DNA from: JAGTRB01 sp037439685 | GTDB lineage: Archaea > Thermoproteota > Bathyarchaeia > TCS64 | DNA length: 12,719 nt | Reading direction: 5' to 3' | Assembly (NCBI GenBank): GCA_037439685.1 | Contig: JBBIVO010000046.1 | Span: 1-12,719, forward strand | Part shown: positions 5,851 through 12,266 of the stretch, piece by piece | Layout: each line of letters begins with the position of its first letter | Numbering within the stretch: the stretch's first letter is position 1 | Made by a program: the position numbers and the translations under genes | Notes under the pieces: model-generated | Seen by the model: the letters and a program-made list of their open reading frames with translations, nothing else | Database searches by the model: none | Told to the model about the DNA's origin: nothing

Positions 5851-7110
5851 ATGAGATTCCCTAGGATGGTTGAGGTCCGGCAGAGGCTTGAGGCCCCGAG
5901 GCTGGAGGATCCCATCTCAGCCATAAGGGGCGAGCTGAGGGGTAAGGGATTGAGGAAGAAGGTCAGGCCCGGCTCCGAGATCGCCATAACCGCTGGGAGC
6001 AGGGGGATATCCCACTACCCTGAGATACTCGCCGCGGTGGTGGAGGAGGTTAAGGGGGCGGGAGGGGAGCCCTTCCTGATACCGGCGATGGGGAGCCATG
6101 GAGGAGCCACCCCAGAGGGGCAGGTCAGGGTTCTGAGGAGCCTTGGGATCACCCCTGAGGTGGTTGGGGCTCCAATAAGGGCCTCGATGGAGGTGGAGAT
6201 GATCGGCAGACTGGAGGATGGAACCCCCGTTTACGTTGACAGGATCGCCCTTGGGGCGGATGGGATAATCGTGATTGGGAGGGTGAAGCCCCACACGGAC
6301 TTCAAGGGGAGGATAGAGAGCGGGTTGGGGAAGATGATGGCGATAGGCCTGGGGAAGCAGAAGGGGGCTGAGACCATCCACGGGCGCGGCCCCGAGGGAT
6401 ACCACAGGATCATGCCCATGGCGGCCAGGTTGATAATGGAGAGGGCCCCGATCCTCCTCGGCCTTGCGATAGTCGAGAACGCCCGCCACGAGATAGCGAT
6501 CGTCAAGGCCCTAGAGCCCCAGGAGATAGAGGCTGAGGAGGAGAGGCTGCTGGAGAGGGCTAAGGAGCTGATGGCCAGGCTCCCCTTCAAGGAGATAGAC
6601 GTCCTGATAGTTGAGGAGATCGGGAAGAACATAAGCGGGACGGGGATGGACACGAACGTCATCGGGAGGTTCTGGCTCCCGGGGGAGGTGGAGCCAAGGG
6701 CTCCTAGGATAGGGAGGATCGTAGTCCTGGACCTCTCGGAGGAGACGCATGGGAACGCCATTGGCATAGGCCTGGCCGACTTCACCACGAGGAGGGCGGT
6801 CTCAAAGATCAGCCTCGAGGAGACCTACGTCAACTCCCTCACGGCAGGCTCTCCAGAGACGGCCAAGATACCTATACACCTACCGAGCGACAGGGAGGCT
6901 ATAGCCATGGCCCTCCAGACCTGCTGGGTCTCAGACCCATCGAAGGCAAAGGTTGTGAGGATAAGGAACACATTGGAGCTGGAGGGGCTCTGGATATCGG
7001 AGAGCATGCTGGAGATCGTAAAGGGTGACAGGGAGCTGGCTGAGAGGATTGAGGTTCTAAGCAGGCCTAGGGAGATGCAGTTCGACATCCTAGGAAACCT
7101 CGCGAGGTGA
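5851..7110 (+). CDS. LarA-like protein (lactate racemase superfamily, DUF2088; predicted nickel-pincer enzyme)
   Basis: The 419-residue protein fits the LarA superfamily in length and motifs. The N-terminal domain has IAITAGSRGISHYPEIL (44-60) and PAMGSHGGATPEG (78-90, H83). The cofactor region is GRVKPHTDFKGRIESGLGKM (H148, K161) followed by IGLGKQKGAETIHG (H177). In Lactobacillus plantarum LarA the nickel-pincer cofactor is attached to Lys184, with catalytic or ligand His108, His174 and His200. K161 and H177 have the same 16-residue spacing as Lys184-His200, so the fit is good, although H148-K161 is three longer than His174-Lys184. LarA homologues racemise or epimerise alpha-hydroxy acids; the substrate here is unknown. 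A strong Shine-Dalgarno fixes the ATG. A NikR gene lies convergently downstream, in keeping with nickel dependence. The larB/larC/larE cofactor genes are not in this window, so they would have to be elsewhere. Confidence 0.85.
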   Translation: MRFPRMVEVRQRLEAPRLEDPISAIRGELRGKGLRKKVRPGSEIAITAGSRGISHYPEILAAVVEEVKGAGGEPFLIPAMGSHGGATPEGQVRVLRSLGITPEVVGAPIRASMEVEMIGRLEDGTPVYVDRIALGADGIIVIGRVKPHTDFKGRIESGLGKMMAIGLGKQKGAETIHGRGPEGYHRIMPMAARLIMERAPILLGLAIVENARHEIAIVKALEPQEIEAEEERLLERAKELMARLPFKEIDVLIVEEIGKNISGTGMDTNVIGRFWLPGEVEPRAPRIGRIVVLDLSEETHGNAIGIGLADFTTRRAVSKISLEETYVNSLTAGSPETAKIPIHLPSDREAIAMALQTCWVSDPSKAKVVRIRNTLELEGLWISESMLEIVKGDRELAERIEVLSRPREMQFDILGNLAR

Positions 7111-7143
7111 AACCTAGGAAGAGCCCAAACGAACCAAGCATAT

Positions 7144-7157
7144 ACCTCATATGAGGT
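7144..7157. promoter_or_regulatory. 14-bp perfect palindrome between the larA-like and nikR genes
   Basis: ACCTCATATGAGGT reads the same on both strands. It sits in the 56-base gap between the two convergent stops. It could be a regulator site or a bidirectional termination hairpin with no loop. Its core recurs at 7687-7696. Confidence 0.45.
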
Positions 7158-7166
7158 TGGAGAAGC

Positions 7167-7565
7167 CTAAAGGGGGAGGAACATCGTCCTCACCTGATGG
7201 ACCTCCCTGATCCCCCTAATCCTCCCAACGAGCTCTAAGATTCGCTTATAGTCTCCCTCAGCCAACATGATCTCTAGGCAATATCTTTGTCCGATATGCC
7301 TGTGAATGTTCTCGACAACCACATCATCAAATTCATGCCTTATCTCACCAACCTTTAAATCAACCTCATCATCCTTATAATCGGAGGTTATCATTATCGT
7401 CGTAGCGACATAGTTAAACTCCATCCTCGAGAACTCCCACTCCGATATGAGGCTCCTTATGGCGTCTCTGAGAGCCTCAGATCTACTATAATAGCCCCTG
7501 GACCTCACGAACTCGTCAAGCCTCTCCAAGAGCTCGCCTGGAAGGGTCAAGCTGACGACGGTCAT
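7167..7565 (-). CDS. nikR: Nickel-responsive transcriptional regulator NikR
   Basis: At 132 residues this matches NikR length (E. coli 133). Residues 1-45 form a ribbon-helix-helix domain: the strand VVSLTLPGELLERLDEFV, then SRSEALRDAIRSLI. The C-terminal ACT-like tetramerisation and nickel domain has RHEFDDVV (H77) and IHRHIGQRYCLEIML (H88, H90, C96). In E. coli NikR the square-planar nickel ligands are H76, H87, H89 and C95; all four are present here at identical spacing, offset by one. NikR binds DNA when nickel is present and usually represses nickel uptake. No nickel transporter lies next to it. The nearest metal genes are the convergent LarA-like gene and, further on, a P1B ATPase. The ATG at 7565 begins right where the ribbon strand should start. 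An imperfect inverted repeat covers the start and may be an autoregulatory operator. Confidence 0.9.
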   Translation of the reverse strand: MTVVSLTLPGELLERLDEFVRSRGYYSRSEALRDAIRSLISEWEFSRMEFNYVATTIMITSDYKDDEVDLKVGEIRHEFDDVVVENIHRHIGQRYCLEIMLAEGDYKRILELVGRIRGIREVHQVRTMFLPL

Positions 7566-7585
7566 GACAACCCCATAATCATATC
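7561..7585. promoter_or_regulatory. Candidate NikR operator over its own start codon
   Basis: On the plus strand GTCATGA (7561-7567), 11 bases, then TCATATC (7579-7585) forms an imperfect inverted repeat (half-sites GTCATGA and GATATGA). Known NikR operators are also spaced dyads (E. coli GTATGA-N16-TCATAC; Helicobacter has an 11-base spacer). It includes the nikR ATG. This is a motif guess without further support. Confidence 0.3.
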
Positions 7586-7671
7586 TCCATAGACCAAGTT
7601 AATGTTTATGATCCATGGTCAGCCCTCGAAAATGAGGCCTCAAGCCCGATGACTCACCACTAGGCTACACA

Positions 7672-7696
7672 TGTGAGGCAATCATTCATATGAGGA
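7672..7696 (+). repeat. Two direct repeats CAT(G/A)TGAGG in the nikR/hydrolase divergent gap
   Basis: CATGTGAGG starts near 7670 and CATATGAGG near 7688, about 18 bases apart, roughly two helical turns. The second is the core of the 7144-7157 palindrome. They lie between nikR and the divergent C45 hydrolase gene, a natural place for a shared operator. Confidence 0.35.
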
Positions 7697-7798
7697 AGAT
7701 CCAAAATATATCGTTGAAGGTTTTGCTAAGGCAATGTCATTATATGGAGTTCACTTCATCATTTCGAAGAGAGTTGGATCGATGCTGTGAGGTTTAAT

Positions 7799-7806
7799 CT
7801 TTTATG
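7799..7806 (+). promoter_or_regulatory. TATA-like box for the C45 hydrolase gene
   Basis: CTTTTATG is centred about 26 bases before ATG 7828, the leaderless spacing. It supports ATG 7828 as both transcription and translation start; there is no Shine-Dalgarno before that ATG. Confidence 0.42.
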
Positions 7807-7827
7807 CTTCCAGCCTTTATGTGAAAC

Positions 7828-8958
7828 ATGTTTGGGGTGGGAGCCACGCGGGATATGCAAATCCCCATCATATCGGTGAGGGGGGACCCATACACCCGGG
7901 GGCTGCAGCACGGCTCCCAGGCGAAGGATCTAATATCTAGGAACATATCCTACTACCTCCACCTCTGGAAGACCTACTTAGGCATGGGGAGAGGGGAGGT
8001 TTTAGCTCAGGCTGGGGAGTTCATACCTCACATAGAGGCGTATGACCGTGAGATAATGGAGGAGCTCCGAGGAATGGCGGATGGGGCTGAGGCCTCCTTG
8101 GAGGAGGTGGTGGCCCTGAACAGCAGATACGAGCTCGTATGGGCCAGGATGGCGGAGCATGTGGGGAGGGGGGAGTGCACCTCGGTGGCCGTAGCCCCAG
8201 AGGCCAGCTCATCCGGCCAAACCCTGATGGGGCAGAACTGGGATTATAAGCCGAGGCTATCTGGGCAATGCATAATCCTGGAGATACTCCAGGATGGGGG
8301 GCCTAACATAGTGACCCACGTCGAGGCTGGAACCGTTGGGAAGATGGGCATGAACTCGGCTGGCATAGGACTCTGCATAAACGCGCTCATCTCGGATAGG
8401 GACAGGTTTGCGCCCAAGACCCCAATCCTGGCCATATGCAGGGGGATCCTCAACGCATGGAGCCTCAGCGACGCCTTGGGAGCCGTGCTCTCGGCCAGGA
8501 GATCGGTCTCTGCAAACCTCCTCATCTCCCATGAGGAGGGGGAGATGATCGACCTTGAGATCACCCCAGACGAGGTTGGATTCATCTACCCAGATAGGGG
8601 AGTATTAGTCCACTCAAATCACTTCATAGCCCTCAGATCTAGGGGCATCAAGGACAGGGGGATCAGCCTATGCCCCGACACCCTGATCAGATTTGAGAGG
8701 GCTAAGAGGCTCATATCTAGAAGAATAGGAAATATAGATGTTGAAACATTGAAGGAAATCTTTAGAGATCACTTCAACTGGCCAAACTCGATTTGTAGAC
8801 ATGAGGATATAAGGTTTCATCAAGATCTACAACTCAAAACACTCGCATCAATGGTGATGAACTTAAATGAGAGAACAATTTATATTTCAAATGGACCTCC
8901 ATGTGAGAATGAATATCTGGAACTAAAATTTGGAAGCATTAAAAAAGAAGATTTTTAG
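7828..8958 (+). CDS. C45-family Ntn hydrolase, acyl-CoA:6-aminopenicillanate acyltransferase-like
   Basis: This 376-residue protein has the C45 / isopenicillin N acyltransferase layout. It opens with the N-terminal IISVRGDPYTRGLQHGSQ (14-31) and a helical propeptide-like region. Then comes GRGECTSVAVAPEA, in which C117 would be the nucleophile exposed by self-cleavage before it. LMGQNWDYKP (133-142) follows, with SAGIGLCINAL, LLISHEEGEMIDLEI and VLVHSNHF further on. Near the end are SICRHEDI and TIYISNGPPCENEY, as in full-length family members. Family members cleave or transfer acyl groups on amides, often of small peptides or N-acyl amino acids, in the cytosol; the substrate here is unknown. 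A second possible start is M10. From about codon 295 the base composition turns AT-rich although the protein stays in family register. It stands alone, divergent from nikR. Confidence 0.87.
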   Translation: MFGVGATRDMQIPIISVRGDPYTRGLQHGSQAKDLISRNISYYLHLWKTYLGMGRGEVLAQAGEFIPHIEAYDREIMEELRGMADGAEASLEEVVALNSRYELVWARMAEHVGRGECTSVAVAPEASSSGQTLMGQNWDYKPRLSGQCIILEILQDGGPNIVTHVEAGTVGKMGMNSAGIGLCINALISDRDRFAPKTPILAICRGILNAWSLSDALGAVLSARRSVSANLLISHEEGEMIDLEITPDEVGFIYPDRGVLVHSNHFIALRSRGIKDRGISLCPDTLIRFERAKRLISRRIGNIDVETLKEIFRDHFNWPNSICRHEDIRFHQDLQLKTLASMVMNLNERTIYISNGPPCENEYLELKFGSIKKEDF

Positions 8959-9296
8959 GAGGCTGATCTTAACTGAAATGAGATCAATGAAAATTTATTA
9001 TCGTTCAGTTTTTCATCCTCTCGAACTTCTGAAATGTGCTCTCCTCCCCAACAAGGGAACCCCTCCCTTGAGCCTTTCTCCTCCTGGACCCGCGTTTAAG
9101 AGTTTGGCATCAGAAAAATTCGTGGTGAATGTAGTCGACATTTTAATGCATGAGCTAAATAACTATCCTTCACCTGCTACAACTTGTTCTATGGGGGAAC
9201 TCCGACAATATTAAAAAGTTCAAATTAAATATTATTATGTTAATATTTTGTCAATGAAAAATAGCATCAAATTAAAATAACGATTTTTGATGGTTT
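8959..9296. other. Intergenic region, AT-rich with one GC-rich patch
   Basis: The 338 bases hold no gene I can support. The frames that cross it look random in composition. A GC-richer patch (about 9017-9105) contains a 7-bp hairpin, and on the minus strand a 42-codon open frame spans it (9013-9141). The last 80 bases before the ATPase are very AT-rich and probably hold its promoter (ATTAAAATAA at 9271-9280). Confidence 0.55.
9052..9070. repeat. 7-bp stem, 5-base loop hairpin
   Basis: CAAGGGA at 9052-9058 pairs with TCCCTTG at 9064-9070 around ACCCC. It sits in the GC-rich patch of an otherwise AT-rich gap. It could be a transcription or transposon-end structure; no context decides. Confidence 0.4.
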
Positions 9297-11234
9297 TTGA
9301 ATGAAAATATGGGGGATCATGACAGCGCACTGATAATAGAGGGCGGAGGGGTATGGCTTATCCTGGTTGCTTGGTTGGGCCTAACCATCGCCTCCTCAGC
9401 CATCCTTGACCTTCTAATGGGGGGCATACCCCTAAGCCAGCCTCCCCTGGCCTCGATTGGGACCGCCTCAAGCCTCATCTATCACATCTCCATCCTCTCG
9501 GTTGGGGTTTATGTAGGATATCTGGGGCTCAGGGAGCTCCTCCTCGAGGGGAGGCTCTCGGTAGAGTTCCTGATGTCTGCCGCTGCCCTCGGAGCCCTAT
9601 ATCTAGGCCATCTGTTCGAGGCCGCCACCGTGCTCCTCCTCTACTCCCTCTCAGAGTACCTGGAGGGGTTCATAGAGGATAGGGCTAGGAGGTCCATCGA
9701 GGCCCTCTCATCCCACATGCCAGAGGAGGCAACCGTGCTGGTGGAAGGCGTCGAGAGGAGGGTGAAACTGGACGAGGTCCAGCCGGGAATGGCCCTCCTC
9801 GTGAGGGTTGGGGAGAGGATACCCATAGACGGGGAGGTTATTGAGGGAGTCTCATATGTGGACCAGTCTCTGGTTACGGGGGAGTCCACCCCAACGTTGA
9901 GGGGGCCGGGAGACGAGGTTTACGCCGGCACGCTGAACATGAGCGGGGTTCTGAAGGTCTCCGCTAGGAGGAGAGCCGAGGAGAGCCTCGCCTGTAGGAT
10001 CGGGAGGCTCATCGAGGAGTCTAGGAGGAGGAAGGCGAGGATGGAGGGGATGGTGGACAGGTTCTCCAGGCTCTACGTGCCCACCGTCATCTCCTTAGCC
10101 CTATTCGCGGTTCTGGCCATGCCGAAGATCACGGGTGACCCCCCCTCAACCTGGATATATAGGGCCCTCACCCTCCTCGTGATCTCCTGCCCAAGCGCCT
10201 TCCTGATCTCAGTTCCAGCATCCATCTTCACCGCCATAACCATGGCCGCTAGGAGGGGGGCCATCATAAAGGGGGGGATCCATATCGAGAAGATGGCCGG
10301 GGTTAGAGCCGTCCTATTCGATAAGACTGGAACCCTCACCACGGGGAGGCCCACAGTCCGAGAAGTCAAACAGATCGGTGGCCAGGAGACTAAGGCCCTA
10401 GCCTACGCCGCCGCCCTCGAGCAGTACTCCAATCACCCAGCCGCCCAGGCGATAGTCAGGCTGGCCTCGGAGAGGGGGATCGAATACAGAAGGCTGAGGG
10501 TTAGAGCCGTGGAGGAGATCCCGGGGATGGGGATCATAGGCTATGTCGAGGGCTCCCATGTGGCCGTTGGAAATATGGAACTCGTTAAAGGTTATGGATG
10601 CGAATATGGGGCTATGGAGGGGATCAAAAAAGACGCCCACACAGCCGTCTACATCTCGATAGATGGGGAGATGGCCGCATCCTTACACCTCCACGACGAG
10701 GCGAGGGGGGACGCGGAGAGAGCAATAGAGGCCCTAAGGGAGATGGGGATCCACACAGCCATCCTCACAGGGGATAGAGCCGAGATAGCGATGGATACAG
10801 CCGAGAGGCTTGGGGTCGACGAGTTCCACGCCGAACTCCTCCCCGAGGATAAGCTCAGCATACTTGAAGAGATGAGGAAGAGGTATGGGACGATCGCCAT
10901 GGTTGGAGATGGGGTGAACGACGCCCCAGCCCTAGCAGCCTCAGACATCGGAATAGCCATGGGAGGGGCCGGGGTTGACATGGCCCTAGAGTCAGCTGAC
11001 ATAGTCCTAGTAAAAGACGAACTCATCCACATACCATATATATTTAGACTAAGTAAAAAGACTGTGGAAATTGCACGCCAAAACATATTTATTTCAATAG
11101 CAACGAAGATCACCCTCGGCATCCTAGGCCTGCTGGGCCTAACACCCCTATGGCTCACGGTCGCAGCCGGAGATGACGGCGTGACACTGGCCTTAATCCT
11201 AAACATAATGAGGTTAACAAAGGTTAAACCTTGA
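9297..11234 (+). CDS. P1B-type heavy-metal transporting ATPase, no HMA domain, CPS variant
   Basis: The 645-residue protein (TTG 9297; ATG 9309 is the more likely start, giving 641) is a P-type ATPase of the metal (P1B) class. Order: about four N-terminal membrane helices (19-41, 58-82, 87-104, 107-124), the actuator domain with VTGES (193-197), two helices flanking the metal site with SCPSAF (297-302), the phosphorylation site FDKTGTLTTG (D342), the P1B-specific His-Pro in YSNHPAAQ (380-381), the hinge VGDGVNDAPALAASD (536-550), and two C-terminal helices ending GLTPLWLTVAAGDDGVTLALILN. No CXXC metal-binding domain precedes helix 1. The canonical CPC is CPS here, so the metal cannot be safely assigned. 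The C-terminal AAGDDGVT resembles the Asp-containing motif of Zn/Cd/Pb pumps. It would export metal across the cytoplasmic membrane. It is monocistronic as far as visible. Confidence 0.9.
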   Translation: MNENMGDHDSALIIEGGGVWLILVAWLGLTIASSAILDLLMGGIPLSQPPLASIGTASSLIYHISILSVGVYVGYLGLRELLLEGRLSVEFLMSAAALGALYLGHLFEAATVLLLYSLSEYLEGFIEDRARRSIEALSSHMPEEATVLVEGVERRVKLDEVQPGMALLVRVGERIPIDGEVIEGVSYVDQSLVTGESTPTLRGPGDEVYAGTLNMSGVLKVSARRRAEESLACRIGRLIEESRRRKARMEGMVDRFSRLYVPTVISLALFAVLAMPKITGDPPSTWIYRALTLLVISCPSAFLISVPASIFTAITMAARRGAIIKGGIHIEKMAGVRAVLFDKTGTLTTGRPTVREVKQIGGQETKALAYAAALEQYSNHPAAQAIVRLASERGIEYRRLRVRAVEEIPGMGIIGYVEGSHVAVGNMELVKGYGCEYGAMEGIKKDAHTAVYISIDGEMAASLHLHDEARGDAERAIEALREMGIHTAILTGDRAEIAMDTAERLGVDEFHAELLPEDKLSILEEMRKRYGTIAMVGDGVNDAPALAASDIGIAMGGAGVDMALESADIVLVKDELIHIPYIFRLSKKTVEIARQNIFISIATKITLGILGLLGLTPLWLTVAAGDDGVTLALILNIMRLTKVKP

Positions 11235-11409
11235 TATGATCAATAAAATTTTGAGCGAGACATTGTAATCATTTATTTACAAGAATAAAAATTCATAAAG
11301 TTAAGAAAGTCACAGGTTATCTTTACAGACTTAAGAGAAGGTAAGAAGAGCCTTTAGGAGCCACCCATAGAGGTTTTATAATCTTAGAGGAACTCAATAT
11401 GATGGGTAG
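11235..11409. other. AT-rich gap between the ATPase and alaX genes
   Basis: No coding potential is seen in these 175 bases. The start is AT-rich (CAATAAAATTTTG, then TTTATTTAC), where the ATPase transcript may end. The final 40 bases hold a TATA-like box for the alaX gene, listed separately. Confidence 0.5.
11374..11382 (+). promoter_or_regulatory. TATA-like box for the alaX gene
   Basis: TTTTATAAT lies about 32 bases before ATG 11410, close to the spacing for an almost leaderless transcript. No other box fits better. Confidence 0.4.
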
Positions 11410-12164
11410 ATGATTGGAGGAACCTCTGGGACTAGGCTCCTATCACTTGAAGATCCCTACAACAGGGAGTTTAATGCCAAGGTCCTCACCCTATCCACCA
11501 TAAACGGGATGAAGGCCCTGATCCTAGACCAGACAGCCTTCCACCCCGAGGGAGGCGGCCAAGACTCGGATATTGGAGAGATCAGGGGGCCCATGGGGAG
11601 GGCCTTGATATCCTCGGCCGTGGAGGCGGAGGGGGTGGTATGCCACCTATGCAAAGAGATGGAGGGAGCCTTTAATCCCGGAGACCCCGTGAGGGGGGAG
11701 ATAGACTGGAGGAATAGATACGGGCTGATGAGGAACCACACGGCATCTCACATCCTCTGGGGCGCCCTCGAGAGGGAGTTCCCGAAGGCTAGGATCGTGG
11801 GCTCCCACGTATCAGCAGATAAAGGCAGGTTCGACCTAGAGACCGATAGGGATGAGCTGAGGCTCAGCCTTCCAAGGATAGAACATGTGGCCAACAGGAT
11901 AGTGGAAGAGGATAGGCCCATGAAGATAGAGATACTAGATAGGGATAGGGCCATCTCAAGGTTGGGGAGGTACGGGGGGAGCCCCCTCAACCTCCCTGGA
12001 GATGCCGAATGGATCCGTATGTCGAGGTCAAGGAATGGGATATCTCCCCATGTAAGGGTCTACATGTGAGAAGAACAGGCGAACTCGGCCATATAAGAAT
12101 CCTGAGGAGGACCTCTAAGGGGAGAAACCTCGACAGGATCGAGTTCGCAGCAGCACCCCCTTAA
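11410..12164 (+). pseudogene. alaX: AlaX-type alanyl-tRNA editing protein, frameshifted near 12016-12018
   Basis: The first frame (11410-12069, 219 residues) carries the AlaX-M/AlaRS editing pattern: FHPEGGGQDSDIG (44-56, glycine-rich GGGQ) and RNHTASHILWGAL with the first zinc pair H110 and H114. It ends in a non-homologous tail after WIR. One base earlier in phase, from TAT 12018, the DNA reads YVEVKEWDISPCKGLHVRRTG, then ELGHIRILRRTSKGRNLDRIEFAAAPP, stopping at TAA 12162-12164. This is exactly the missing C-terminus with the second zinc pair (C and H of CKGLH). One base is therefore missing in ATC-CG-TAT around 12016-12018. AlaX proteins hydrolyse Ser- or Gly-tRNA(Ala) in trans; without CKGLH the 219-residue product should lack a complete zinc site. 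There is no homopolymer at the break. It could be a real recent mutation or a sequencing/assembly error. Confidence 0.9.
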
Positions 12165-12239
12165 TAGGCTGTATTCACAAAATTCAACCTCCAAATAACT
12201 CTCCTACATAATCTCAGTTAAGAGCATCATCATAAAATC

Positions 12240-12252
12240 AAAATTTTTAATT
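12240..12252 (+). promoter_or_regulatory. TATA-like stretch before the MFS gene
   Basis: AAAATTTTTAATT is centred about 21 bases before ATG 12267. It is slightly close for a leaderless start but the best candidate in this AT-rich gap, and it would also serve a start at ATG 12297. Confidence 0.33.
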
Positions 12253-12266
12253 GGAAGATCCTTTGA

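Noticed and set aside
5851..7110. A complete lar operon
   Set aside because: None of the flanking genes resembles LarB, LarC, LarE or a lactate transporter, so only the LarA-like gene itself can be claimed.
8930..9214. 94-codon plus-strand frame after the C45 gene
   Set aside because: It begins inside the C45 gene, uses a non-ATG start, and has no motif or credible composition.
12013..12069. Programmed ribosomal frameshifting in alaX
   Set aside because: No slippery heptamer or downstream structure is apparent at ATCCGTATGTC, and AlaX genes are not known to need frameshifting.
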